Shown here one piece after another: positions 51,734-64,000 of a stretch of DNA of 64,000 nt. Position 1 is the stretch's first letter. Each line of letters opens with the position of its first letter. The notes beneath the pieces are model-generated. The model saw nothing but the letters and a program-made list of their open reading frames with translations, was not told the DNA's origin and ran no database searches. The stretch covers positions 124,001 to 188,000 of the forward strand of contig VCCP01000008.1 in the NCBI GenBank assembly GCA_005765155.1, read 5' to 3'. A program made the position numbers and the translations under genes. The DNA comes from Zelopaecilomyces penicillatus (taxonomy: Eukaryota > Ascomycota > Sordariomycetes > Hypocreales > Pseudodiploosporaceae).

Positions 51734-53149
51734 TCAAGGTATAAACACCACCTTCTGAGTTTTCATCTGCTCGAACAACGCGTACCCTTCCTCGGCATCC
51801 GAAAGCGGCATTATTTTATCAAACATGAATCTACAAGGTTCCGGCATTGTTTAGTCTGTCTCTTATCTGCTTTAATCATGGCAGGAGGGGACTGCACTGA
51901 CTCAAATTCGCTCTGGTGTTGCTCTAGCAACGCAAGGGCTTCTGGAAAGACATGACGTACGGGGCAGCGTCCCATTTGCAGTCGCAGATTTTTCCTACAG
52001 CTTGAATCAACCACCACAACGTAACGATCAGCAACAACGTGCAAAAGACACAGCTTACCCATAACCTTCGTCCGCGGACCATGGAATCTGCACAGGTTAG
52101 CTATCCGTTATCAAGAGGAGCTTCCAGGAGGCTGTACAAACCTCGGCATTGTGCACGCCAATGCTACTGATGGCACCAAATGGTCGCACTAGTTCGAAAG
52201 CGGTTCTTAGAGCTGGAGCAAGTCCAACCACTTCAATCACGATATCAGCACCGCGCCCATCTGTAACTTGTCGGATCCTTTCCGTCATTTTCTCCTTCTC
52301 TTTGAAGTTGAGCGCTTCAGCTCCGAGCTTTCGAGCCACGTCCAAGCGACTTTCAACACTGTCGATGGCGAAGAGGTAGCGCGGCTTGATATGGCGTGCG
52401 CAAAGGACAGCACATAGGCCAACTGGACCACAACCTACTACCACTACGGTAGATTGATCCACCTTCACATTGGGAAGCATATCTAAGGCACTCTGGACTC
52501 CAAAAAATCCGGTCGGAAAGATATCGGCCATTAAAATCAAGGCCCGATCAGAGATCCTCGTTGGTGCTTTGAAAATGGTGCCATCGGCCAAGGGGACGCG
52601 GACATACTCTGCCTGCCCCCCATCCAATGACGGTGAACCGAAGAGAAGGCTTTGGACACAACGAGCAGTACTGCCGTTTTGGCAGTAGAAACATTCGCCG
52701 CTGGATGTGTCAACTAATTTTCTTGCTGCGTTGCACAACTTATACTAGCAATGCCTACCATGACACAGTGAAGGGGGACACAACCCTATCACCAACTTTG
52801 ACGGTCTTCACATCTTTTCCAGTTTCGACAATAATACCCGTGAATTCGTGACCCATAATAAAGCCTGTTTCGGAAGGTTGGTGCCCACGGAATACATGTA
52901 GCTCTCTAGACTGAGTTGGCTGGAATGGACCTAGAAATCTGATGCTTTGAAGTTGGGGATCAGGGGGATGCTCACGAGCCGCACAAGGCAGTTGCCTGTA
53001 CTTTAACTATGACGTCTTGACTGTTCTGCACTGCATCATTTTATATGAGAACCAGAGTGGCAAACGGACGGGTAGGCGAACAAACACTGTGGTATTGGTC
53101 GATTCTGTACAGATACTTTATATGGTCCGTCAAATATGACAGCCTTCAT
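51734..53149 (-). CDS. Zinc-dependent alcohol dehydrogenase (medium-chain, GroES-like)
   Basis: Seven exons on the minus strand: 53,149-53,086, 53,030-52,976, 52,905-52,759, 52,700-52,142, 52,087-52,059, 51,994-51,902 and 51,830-51,734. The six GT-AG introns are 54-71 bp. The product is 347 residues, the usual size. Catalytic zinc ligands are Cys38, His59 and Glu60 (LCGSE, GHEFTG), probably with Asp148. The structural zinc loop is Cys89, Cys92, Cys95 and Cys103. The nucleotide site is GCGPVG at 178-183 with Asp202 after the second strand, which favours NAD. The C-terminus reads MGRCPVRHVFPEALALLEQH and EQMKTQKVVFIP. The reaction is oxidation of an alcohol to a carbonyl with NAD; the substrate cannot be read from sequence, though the family resembles formaldehyde-dehydrogenase-like fungal ADHs. 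All splice joins restore frame and motifs, so the gene looks intact. Confidence 0.88.
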
Positions 53150-53638
53150 CGTTTGTGGCAAAGTATCCATAGTGAAATCAATGAGCCACGGCCCTTCTAC
53201 AATAATAAGCAGTTAATTGCGATGCATTCGACATATGGTATCGGTAATAGTCAGCAATGAAGTTGAACGGGACACGACGGCGGCCTGTACCCCAAGTGAA
53301 AATTAGAGGACACATAACATCTTGTCAGAACGTATTCGTACTGGTGGAAGCAGGGTGCGAATTATTCCCACTAACAAAGTGGGGTGATGAGGAGGTGCAG
53401 CGGTGGGCCGTTCCGATGCTCATATTGCTTCTTTAAGCAGGAGCAATGACGACCAAGGTCACGGATGAGCAATTGGGAGTTAGGGACAAATTCTAACAAT
53501 TACCTCTCACGAAATGACAAATTGACATTTGGTGAAAGTTGGGAAAGGTTTGATTTGTATTAGTAGTTTCAATGGAGTGCAAGGTGCAGTCTATGATAAG
53601 CTAGGTTCCTTTTTATAATAATAATCATCTACTTTAAA
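53150..53638 (-). promoter_or_regulatory. 5' region of the ADH gene
   Basis: Normal-composition, non-coding sequence upstream of the ADH start. A short plus-strand frame at 53,446-53,493 (MTTKVTDEQLG...) stops after 16 codons. It could be the former start of the monooxygenase relic to the right, but no motif supports that. No TATA box stands out. Confidence 0.4.
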
Positions 53639-53740
53639 GAGCAAAACCTTCGACAAGCCGGCCACGACGTGACAATGTATGAAAAGCACGACTTTGCCGA
53701 AGAGGTTGGCGCATCTGCCCCATGCACTTATATAATATGA
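53639..53740 (+). pseudogene. Relic of an FAD-dependent monooxygenase (N-terminal fragment)
   Basis: One frame reads LRQAGHDVTMYEKHDFAEEV followed by GASAP at about 53,648-53,722, then a stop at 53,738. This is the segment just after the GxGxxG dinucleotide-binding loop in class A flavoprotein monooxygenases (salicylate hydroxylase-like), ending at the conserved Glu-Val-Gly-Ala-Ser. The GxGxxG loop itself is absent; AT-rich sequence precedes the fragment and the AT block follows within 100 bp. A CTTTAAAG just upstream could be an old intron acceptor. The remainder of the gene was lost or mutated. The fragment is short, so the call rests on motif order rather than length. Confidence 0.6.
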
Positions 53741-54025
53741 GTGTTGCTTCTACCCACACCCTTCCCGGCCCAGATAGAAAACATATGACTTTGCACCCTT
53801 CTATAGTGCCTTGTGCCTTTTATGCCTATATAAGCAGAAGTGTTATATATATATTCCTTGCGTATATATTATATATATAATTCCTATGATTTAAAGAGAC
53901 TATATTTTTACTTTTAATTATAAGGTAATTATAAATTAAAGTATTAAAATAAATTATAATTAAGTATTATCTTTTAATAATAAATAAATCTATATAAAAT
54001 TAGAATTAATATTTATTAAAATAAA

Positions 54026-56207
54026 TAGGTTTTTAAATATAACAGCCTAACCTGTTATAATCCAGCAGTTTGACCTGCTATTACCCTATAGTTGGACCTA
54101 TTATTATATAGCAGCCTTACCTATTATAAAACCTAATATAAGACCTGAAGTATTTAGGCAGCCTAATCTGCTAGATTAAGCTAGAATAGAAAATAAGGGC
54201 TTATTCCTTAGAATCCTTTCTTTCTTTATATTTAAAATATCTAATAATTATAAATAAATATTATTTAAAATTCTAAAATAATTTTAAATTATTCTAATAT
54301 TTTTTAAATATATAAAGAAACTAGATTTTTAATTAAATCCTATTTTATTTTATTAATAATATAATTATTTTTATCATTTTTTTTATAAACTTTTATTTAA
54401 ATAATTATTATATATTTCTTTTATTATTTTAATTATTAGCTTTAATTAATCTTTATAAAATTATAATAGATTATAAGCTTAAAAGATAATTATTTTAAAT
54501 TATATAAAGATTATTCTTTTTTCTTTTATTATATTTAATCTTTTTATATTAGAATTTCTATCTTTTTTAATTAATTAAATCTATTTTTTCTATTAATTAA
54601 AAGTTATAAAAAATACTATATATAAAAGAATTAAATATTAAATTTATAGCTTATAATATAATTTATTTTTAGATTTATAAATTATTAATTTAAGATTATA
54701 AAATTATAAATTTATAGCTTTATTAATTATATTAAAAATATAATTAATTATTTAAATTATTAATTAATTTTATAAAAGCCTTATATAAGATTATATTAAT
54801 TAAATAATTAAATTAAAAATATTATATTAATAATATTATATATTATAATTAATAAATAATAAATCTTATATATATATCTGTTAAACCTTTTTAATTAATT
54901 AATTAAAAAATAAAGCTTTTATTAAAATCTAGCTATTTATAATATTATTATAATTAATGTTTTTAGCTTATATAATATTATTATAAATATTTAAGCTTAT
55001 TTTTATAAGCTACTTTTTATTATTTAATTAATATAATTATTAATTATAATAATCTATTAAGATATTAAAAGTAAATAAATTAATAAATAAAGAAATAAAA
55101 GAAATTTAATATTTTTAAACTTAATTATAAAGATAAAATATCTTAATTAAATAGCTTATAATATAGCTTTAGCTATTAAATAATAATTTTATAATTACTT
55201 TAATCACTAGAAATACTAGAAATCTTTTATAAACTTAATTAAAATAATAGCTTATATAATAATCTATATAATAGTTTATATAACTAATTAATTTATTAAA
55301 AGATTTAATTCTTAAAGAATTATTTAAGAAAATATAAGCCTTTTTAAAAGCTTTTAAATTAAAAAGTATTAAAAATTATAATTAATAGTATTAGGCTTTA
55401 TTTATTAAGTTATAAGTATTAGAATTATTTTATAATTAGTTTTAATTATTATAATTAATTAAAATTTAATATATTTAATTAAATTATATTAATTAATAAT
55501 TATTAAAAAGGATTATTAAAATTTTAATAGATTTATTAGATTTTATTATTATAAAAGATATTAATTTTTTTTATTTAGTTTATATATAAATTAAATTAAT
55601 ATATAAATCCTTAAAAAATCTAACTATAGATTCTTTAAAAGTATTAAAATTTATAAAAAAGAATATTTTTTAAATAAGATTAATCTTTTATAATAAGCTT
55701 TTTATAAGGCTTATTTTAATAAAAAGAAAATCTTATTATTAAATAATATTTTTATTATTTAATAAAAAAGATTTTATTACTTTTTATATTATAAAAGACT
55801 TATTTAAAAGATTAAAAGTTTATTATAAAAATACTCTTTAAAGTTATATTTTAATAAAAAAAAAGAAATGTTTATATTATTAAAAAATTAATTAATAAAT
55901 AAAAAGATTAATTTTAAAATATTTTATCTTTATATTTATAAATAAAATAAATTATTAAAATACTTTATAAGAGTTATTTTAAATTATTTATAAGTTATTA
56001 TAATCTAGATTTAATTACTATTATATTTTAAATTATTATTTTATTTATTTAATTAATTTAATTAATTATATAATAATTATAAATAAGGATTTAAATTTTT
56101 ATAACTTTTTTTATAAAATTTAAAACTAGCTTTAATAATTAATAAATTAAATTTAATAGTTTATAGAGTTATTATAGTTTATTATAAGATTATTATATTT
56201 ATTAAAA
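54026..56207 (+). mobile_element. Truncated plus-strand copy of the 23-bp-repeat LTR element
   Basis: An LTR (54,026-54,470) with decayed CAGCCTAACCTG-type units is followed by internal sequence matching the reverse complement of 62.0-60.95 kb and then 59.5-58.77 kb. About 1.4 kb found in the minus copy between those points is missing here near 55,450-55,480. Similarity ends at 56,207, exactly where the minus-strand LTR begins. So this copy lacks its 3' half. Confidence 0.55.
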
Positions 56208-59200
56208 AGTATTATAATTTTATAAAGGCTAGTTAAAGCTAATAATTAATATAATAAAAAAAAGATATAATAATTATTTAAATAAATATTTATTAAAAAG
56301 AAGATAAAAAATAATTATATTATTAATAAAAAAAGAAAATAAGATTTAATTAAGAATCTAGCTTTTATATATATTTAAAAAATATTAGAATAATTTAGAA
56401 TTATTAGATACTTTAAATATAAAAAAAGAAAGGATTTTAAAAGATAAGCCCTTATTTTCTATTCTAGTTTAAATTAATAGATTAGATTATTAAAGTATTT
56501 TAAGTTTTATATTAAATCTTATAATAAATAAAGCTATTATATAATAATAGATCTACCTATAAAATATTAATAAATTAAACTATTAAACTATAATAGATTT
56601 AATTATTAAATTATAATAGATTAAGCTCTTATATTAAAAATGTATTTATTTTAATACTTTTTTAATAGATTATATAATATATAATTAGCCTTTTATAAAG
56701 GGTTTTTATAGATATAATAAGCTTAAAAGCCTTAAAAAATAAAGCTTATTAAAGCCTTAATTAATATATTAATAAATATGATCTTAATTATAAAATAATT
56801 TATTTTAAATATTAATTAATTTTTATTTTATATAATAGAATTTTAATAAAATATATTTAATATAAGTATATTAATTAAAACTTTTAATATTATTTATAAA
56901 AGCTATATTATTCTAATATAAATTTATAGTTTATTAAAGCAATATCTTTAACTTTATAAAAAGCTTAAAAAGCTATTTTGATTCTTTTATAATCTTTATT
57001 AAAGTATTAGATTTAGCTTTTATAATTAAAAAAGCTATAATAATATATCTTTTTATTTTTTATATAAATAAATCTATTAATTAATTTAAAAAGATATCTA
57101 TAAATAGATTTATTAATAGTTTTATAGTTTATAAAATTATTATTTATATAGCTTAATAATTAAAGAATTAATTATTTTATTTATATAAGGCTTATAGCTT
57201 TATAAAAATAGTTAGATTTTTAAAGCCTTTTAAATATATTTTAAAAGATTCTTAATTATATTATAATAATTAATATAGCTTTATTATATATATTAAGAAA
57301 GCTATTAAATTAAAAAAGCTATATTAAATTTAAAAAATAATATAAAATATATTAAAATCCTTATAATGTATTAATAGATCTATTAATTAGTAAGGCTTAA
57401 AGCCTTATTTATAATCTCTTTTAATACTTTAAATTATAAAATAATAGTTATAAGGATTATATCTTATAATTAAATGTATTATAAAGTCTTATTAATATAT
57501 TAATATTAATATAATTATAGCTCTTTTTTAATTTTATTATAATTAATTTAAATCCTTAAGAAAAAGGTTATAAGGCCTTTATATTTTATAATAAAGATCT
57601 TATTTAATAAATATTTTAACTTATTTATATATTATAAATTAAGCTTTATCATAAAATAATTATTAATATAAATAATAATAAATATATTAAATTAAAAATT
57701 AATAAATATAATTAAATTAAAGATAAAACATTAAAATCTATAATTAATTGATAGCTTAATTAATTATTATTATTATTTATAAAGATTTTATTTTAAATTA
57801 TAAAAGAACTTTTTTAATAGAATAATTTATTATATAATAGGATTATAATCTAATTTAAATAATAAAATATTAAAGAATAATTTTTAAGGATTTAAATCTT
57901 TATAAAAAAAAAGGTTTTTAAAAATTCTATAAAAATATTAAAGAATAATTAATTATTTAAAAAAGCCTTTATAAAATTAATTTATTTAATTTCTTAATTA
58001 TAAAAGACTATTAAAATTAATAAAATCTATTAAATAAAAGAAATATTAATAGTTATAAAGATTTTAAAATAATCTTTTTCTTTAATTTATATAAAACCTT
58101 TTATAATAAATCTAGTCTTATATTTTAAAAACTGATTTTATATATTCTTTTTAAATTTAAAAATAAACTTATTTTTTAGGACTTGTTTATTCTTTAAAAC
58201 TTTTAAAATAAAAATAAAATAAATAATATTAATCTATTTCTTTTTAATAAGATTTTTTAAAACTTATTTTTAATTAATAGATTTTAAAATAATTTTAATA
58301 ATATATTTTATTTTTAATTTATAATAGATATTTATAAAATAAATAAAATTAAATTATATTAAATTAAAATCTTTTTATTAATATTAAAGCTATTTAATAA
58401 ATTATAATAATTATATTATAAGTTATAATATAAATTATAATAAAGATTATAATAATTATAATAAAACTATAAATCTTAAAGGGGTTTTCTAGCTTAATTA
58501 AAAGTTTTTAAATTAATTAAATCTTTTAATATAGCTTAATTTATTAAATGTAATAAGATATAAAGCTTTTTTAATTCTTTTTTTAAATTAAAAGAGTTTT
58601 AAAAATTATAAAAATTATTTTTTAAGCTTTAATTTATAACATCTATTTTTTTAATAATTAAAAAAAAAAATCTTAATTATCTATTAATAAAAAGATATAT
58701 AAATTAAATAGATTTTTTTATTTAAAATAATTAATAATTTAATTAATTTTATTTTAAGGCTTGATTTAATATCTTATTAATATTTCTTAATAAAGATAAT
58801 AATCTTATAATAAGCTTTAATAATATTATAAATAATTAAATTAAATTTATTAATTATTAAAATTAATTTTAGCTTTTATAAAAGAATTATAAAGAATTAA
58901 AACCTTTATTTATAATTATTATATTATTAATAAGATTAATTATAATAAATAAAATAATAATCTAAAAAAATAATAATAATTAAACTTAAATTATAATAGC
59001 TTATAAATAATCTAAAACAACTCTTAATATTTTAATAAAATACTTTATTTATAAATATAAAGATTAAATATATTAAATCTAATCCTTTTATTTATTAATT
59101 AATCTTTTAATAATATTAAGATTTTTTTTTATTATTAAAATATAATTATAAAAGGTATTTTTTATAATAAGCTTTTTATCTTTTAAATAAATCTTTTATA

Positions 59201-62200
59201 ATATAAAAAATAATAAAATCTTTTTTATTAAATAATAAAAGAATTATTTAATAATACTATTTTCTTTTTATTAAAATAAGCCTTATAAAGAGTTTATTAT
59301 AAAAGATTAATCTTATTTAAAAAATATCTTTTTTATAATTTTTAATATTTTTAAAGGATTTAAAATTAGATTTTTAAAGGATTTATATATTAATTTAATT
59401 TATATATAAATTAAATAAAAGAAATTAATATCTTTTATAATAATAAAATCTAATAAATCTATTAAAATTTTAATAATTTTTTTTAATAATTATAAATTAA
59501 TATAATGTAATTAAATATATTATATTTCAATTAATTATAATAATCTTTAATAATCAAGATTAATTATAGATTTTATATATTTTTTTAAAATAATATTTTT
59601 AAAGGATTTTAAAAGATATATAATATCTTTTAATAGATTCTTTAAAAAGAGTTTTAAAAGGCTTAAGCTTTTAAAGCTTATTAATATATATAAGCCTATA
59701 TTTATAAGGCTATATATTAATTTTAATAATTATTTAACTAATTTAAAAAGCTTAATAAAATCCTTATATATATTATAAAAGAAATTAAAGATTATTTTAA
59801 TTATTATAAAATAGTTATAATAATAATTAAAATTCCTTATAAATTTATATATAAGTTTTTCTTTTTATTAAAATAAAACTATTTTTAATATAATTTAATA
59901 ATTTATAATAGATTTAATTTATTATAAATAATTTCTTTTATAATAATAAAGATATTATTAAAGATATAATACTTTATCTTATTTTATTATATTTAATTTT
60001 ATATTTAAAAGATATAATATATTCTTTAATTTTAAAATATTATAAATTATTAATTTAAGATTTTTAAGTATTATAAATATAATTATATTAAATCCTTTAA
60101 AATAAATTAAATTATTATTAATTATTATAAGTTTTAATCTTTTAAAATAAATATTATAATTAATAAAAAAGCCTTATTATTAATAATATAATACATTAAG
60201 TTTATATTATATAATAGTATATTTTTTAGATTAATATTATATATAATATTATAGATTAATCTTTTAAATTATATAATCTTTAAATCCTTTAAATGAGATT
60301 TAAAATTAAAATTTTAATTATTTATAAATAAGTTATAAATCCTTATTATAAAGAATATTTTATTAAATTCTTTATTATTAATAATAAGCTTTTTAATCTT
60401 TTTATTTTTTTAAAAAAGCTTATAAAATTATCTTTTAATATATTTAATCGATTTTTCTTTTTTTTTAAAATCCTTAAAGATTTCTTTAAAGGGTTTTTTA
60501 ATCTTTATAGCTTTATAAAAGCTAGCTTTAATAATAAAAAGATTTTATTTTATAACTCTTTTATTAAATTTATTATAAAAAACTATAAATCTAAGGCTTT
60601 TAATAAAGTATTTAATATTATATAAAATTTAATATTATTTCTTTAATATTTAATATATTAAAGAAAAATATCTTTTATAATCTTTAAATATTAATTTATT
60701 TAATTAATAGCTTATATAATAATATTAATTAATTATAATTTAATAAATCTTATATTAGATTTATTATTAAATATCTTTATAAAATCTTTATAATTATTAA
60801 AGCTAAGCTTATAAAAAATATTATATATTATTATATATTATTATATATTATAATATAATATTATTTATATAATAATTTATAAATCTTTAAAGGTATTTCA
60901 ATCTAGTTTATAAAGGTTTATAAATATTATAAGTCATTATTATATAATAAAAAAAATAAGAAAATTTATTAATTATTATTAAAATGAATATTTATAATAG
61001 ATTTTTTAAAGAATTTAAAGAATTATAATATTTATTATTAAATAGATAAAGCTTAATATTATTAATTATAATTTTTAATATTTTTAATTTAAAAGCTTCT
61101 AAAAAGGCTTATATTTTCTTAATTAATCTTTTAAAAATTAAATCTTTTAATAGATTAATTATTTCTATAAGCTATTATATAGATTATAATATAAATTATT
61201 ATTTAAGCTATTTTATAAGCTATTACTTTAATTAAAATTATAAAGGACTTTTAATACTTTTAATAATTAAAGCTATTATAAAATCATTTTTTAATAATTA
61301 AAGCTATATTATAAGCTATTTAATTAAAATATTTTATTTTTATAATCAAATTTCAAGATATAAAATTTCTTTTAACTTTTTATTTATAAATGTATCTATT
61401 TTTAATATCTTATTAAACTATTATAATTAATAATTATAATAATTAAATAATAAAAAATAATCTATAAATGATAAGCTTAAATATTTCTAATAATATTATA
61501 TAAGCTGAAAATATTAGTTATAATAATATTATAAATAACTAGATTTTAATAAAAGCTTTATTTTCTAGTTAATCAATTAAAAGGATTAATAGATATATAT
61601 AAGGCTTATTTTATACTAGCTATAATATATAATATAATTTATATAATATCTTTAATTTAATTATTTAATAAATATAATTTTATATAAGGCTTTTATAAAA
61701 TTAAGTAATAATTTAAGTAATTAATTATATATAATATAATTAATAAGCTTATAAACCTATAATTCTATAATTTTAAATTAATAATCTATAAATCTAAAAA
61801 TAGATTATATTATAAGCTATAAATTTAATATATAATTCTTATATATATAAAACTTTTTATAATTTTTAATTAATAAAAAATATAGATTTAATTAATAAAA
61901 AGAAAAAGAAAATCTAATATAAAGAAATTAAATATAATAAAAAAAATAGAAATAATCTTTTTATAATTTAAAATAATTATCTTTTAAGCTTATAATGTAT
62001 TATAATTTTATAAAAACTAATTAAAACTAATAATTAAAATAATAAAAAAAATTAAAAATTTATCTAAATAAAAGCTTATAAAAAAGAAAATAAAAATAAT
62101 TATATTAATAATAAAGATAAAAAGCAGGATTTAACTAGAAATCTAGTTTCTTTATATATTTAAAAATATTATAATAATTTAATATTACTTTAAAATTTTA

Positions 62201-62340
62201 AATAATATTTATTTAAAGTTATTAAATATTTTAAATATAAAGAAAAAAAGGATTTTAAAAGATAAGCCTTTATCTTTTATTTTAATTTAATTTAATAAAT
62301 TAATATAATATTTAATAAATTCTTAAGAAATAAATCTAAT
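56208..62340 (-). mobile_element. LTR retrotransposon on the minus strand, RIPed, family of the 42.5-kb LTR
   Basis: Same-orientation terminal repeats lie at 56,208-56,644 (3' LTR) and 61,996 to about 62,340 (5' LTR). They share the words GTATTATAATTTTATAAA at the inner/right end and AAGGATTTTAAAAGATAAGCC further in, and are related to 42.5 kb. The element is about 6.1 kb, normal for an LTR retrotransposon. The outer end of the 62-kb LTR is diverged, so that boundary is approximate. I could not read a polymerase motif with confidence in its interior, so Gypsy versus Copia is undecided. Confidence 0.55.
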
Positions 62341-63021
62341 AAAAAGGGTTTATATTAATAAATAAATTAAAGTATATTAAATAATATAATCTATTATATT
62401 AATAATCAATAAAAAATATTATAATTAAGGTTTAAATATTAATATAATAAATGATATTAAATAATATAATAATATTAAATATATATTAATAATTAATTAA
62501 AACTCAATTAAAAGAATAAAAATCAAGGATATATATATATATTATAAATTATAATTTAAGCTATAATCCTTATTATTAAATTATATTTAGAATTATAAGC
62601 CTATCTATTATATTATATTTTTAAGAATAATTCTAAGCTTAAGATTACTTTTAAAACTATAATCTAATTTTATATAATTCTAAACCTCTAGTATATATCT
62701 AATAATATTATATAATTATATAATTAAGATCTATTATATAATCTTAGCTATTAAATTATAATATAATATCTTTCTTTTAAAAGGTTTTATTTTTAAGACC
62801 TATAAATATACCTTTTTTTTTTATACTTTATAAATTATAGTATTTATATTATATTAAATTATTTCTTATAATATTAAATTATATTAGGAGATTATAACTC
62901 TTTTTTAAAAAGATTATTAAATATATTACTTTTATTAATAATATTAAATATTTTATACTAGTAAAGGGTATAGATTTTAATAATAAAATAATAAATATAT
63001 TATATTTTTATTATTTTAAAT

Positions 63022-63090
63022 AAAAGTAATCTTATTATATAATAGAAAATAATAGCTATTATATAATATATATAAAATAGGATTACTTTT
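63022..63090. repeat. Imperfect hairpin of about 69 bp
   Basis: The outer arms 63,022-63,036 and 63,076-63,090 match at 14 of 15 positions (AAAAGTAATC...GATTACTTTT). Inner arms TATTATATAATAG (63,033-63,045) and CTATTATATAATA (from 63,056) are exact. A short TA-rich bulge lies on the right side. It could be a small foldback element. Confidence 0.6.
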
Positions 63091-64000
63091 ATAATAGTAT
63101 TTTTATAGCATTTTCTTATATATAATCTTATTATATAAAAATATTTAATTTTAATAATTTTATTAATAATAAAACCTTTAAAATAATATTATTAATTAGA
63201 TTTTAAAAAAAAGAAAATTAAAGAGAATATTTTAGATATTTAAGATTAATTATCTAAATTATAATTATAGCTTTTTTTAATTCTAAACTATTTATTTAAT
63301 ACTTATAAGCTTAAAAAAAAGATTAAAGAATAAAGCTTTAAATTAGTTTATTAAGGTTTAAAGGAATTAAATATTAAGAATAGAATTAATCTGGTTCTTA
63401 TTCTAAAGGTATATGAATATTATATAACATTAGATTTATAGTTTTTAGGTGCTTTAAATAAGATAAATTAATTTTCTTCAGGTTTAAGTAATAAATTTAT
63501 TAATTTAGGTTCTTTAATTAAATTAAATAATTTTAAAGGAATTATTATTATATTAGATAGTAATAATTTAATTAATTAATAGATTCCTATATATTATCTT
63601 TAGGTTTAAAATCTTTTTATTTAATAAGATATTTATTTTATTTATTCTCTTATTTAATATTTAATATTAGTTCTATTTTCTATTCTTTTTTAATTACTTT
63701 TATCTTTATTATTATATATTTTTTTATATTATTAAATACTTTATTTAATAAGGAAATATAAAAAATAAGGTATAATTATATACTTTTTAATAATAATAAT
63801 TTATAATTATTATTAAAAATAGCCTTTTTAATTTTATATAATTTAAGTTTTTTAAAATCTAATTTATTATTTAATTATATTATAATAATATTTAAAGAGT
63901 TTTTATCTGATATATAATATAGAATATATATTATATCTCTTTTTTTAAAGATTAATCCCTTTAATCTTTATTAATTTATATAATATTTTATTTTATTATA

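Larger units (their letters stand above)
53830..64000. repeat. AT-rich, RIP-degraded repeat block 3
   Basis: This block continues to the window edge with the same composition and bias as the other blocks and no intact gene. It is mostly accounted for by an LTR retrotransposon on the minus strand (56.2-62.3 kb) and a truncated plus-strand copy of the same element (54.0-56.2 kb). The stretch from 62.4 to 64.0 kb holds an imperfect hairpin and otherwise unclassified repeat sequence. Confidence 0.9.

Noticed and set aside
51811..52062. 83-codon minus frame starting MGKLCLL
   Set aside because: It reads through introns of the ADH gene; only its middle part, exon 51,994-51,902, is real coding sequence.
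53045..53260. 71-codon plus-strand frame over the ADH first exon
   Set aside because: It is antisense to ADH exon 1 and its intron, with no family pattern.
53446..53493. 16-codon frame MTTKVTDEQLG as the start of the monooxygenase relic
   Set aside because: It ends at a stop, lacks a nucleotide-binding motif, and about 150 bp of unrelated sequence separates it from the relic.

Overview
The window looks like a filamentous ascomycete (Pezizomycotina) chromosome. Its genes carry short GT-AG introns of about 50-100 bp, their products are fungal-type, and roughly nine tenths of the sequence is extremely AT-rich, stop-codon-saturated DNA of the kind left by repeat-induced point mutation (RIP). A Sordariomycete-like lineage is a guess only.

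Layout. Three small islands of normal composition sit among three AT-rich blocks. Island 1 (1-1660) holds a four-exon peroxisomal adenine-nucleotide carrier (Ant1/PMP47 type), with a possible divergent gene running off the left edge. AT block 1 runs from 1661 to about 22,890. Island 2 (about 22,890-25,800) holds a three-exon SLC35F6-like membrane transporter (+) converging on a two-exon Yippee zinc-binding protein (-). AT block 2 (25,800-50,895) ends in a perfect 9-bp minisatellite (50,896-51,170). Island 3 (51,171-53,830) holds the tRNA-splicing endonuclease subunit Sen15 (+) and, tail to tail with it, a seven-exon zinc alcohol dehydrogenase (-); a small relic of an FAD monooxygenase lies at its right edge. 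AT block 3 runs from 53,830 to 64,000.

The AT blocks are graveyards of LTR retrotransposons. I could resolve one complete nested element (11,846-18,445, 195-bp LTRs, TTTAT target duplication, Ty3/Gypsy reverse transcriptase relic on the minus strand). It lies inside a larger repeat pair at about 2.08 and 21.04 kb. Two more Gypsy reverse transcriptase relics are readable on the plus strand (about 7.0-7.75 and 41.2-41.7 kb), with the catalytic Asp-Asp read as Asn-Asn. A family with LTRs of about 440-490 bp has copies at 42.5, 54.0, 56.2 and 62.0 kb. Remaining cytosines in these blocks are mostly followed by T and guanines mostly preceded by A, as expected after mutation of CpA/TpG.

The recognised intact genes are mostly conserved single-function eukaryotic genes that do not form a pathway together; the adjacency of the ADH and the FAD-monooxygenase relic could be the remains of a metabolic locus. 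I did not find a convincing new biological system. The most notable signals are the pure 9-bp array next to SEN15, a perfect 52-bp inverted repeat in otherwise decayed DNA, a short insertion that appears to have escaped RIP, and AT drift in the last exons of the carrier gene. All exon boundaries were worked out by hand from splice sites, frame and family pattern.
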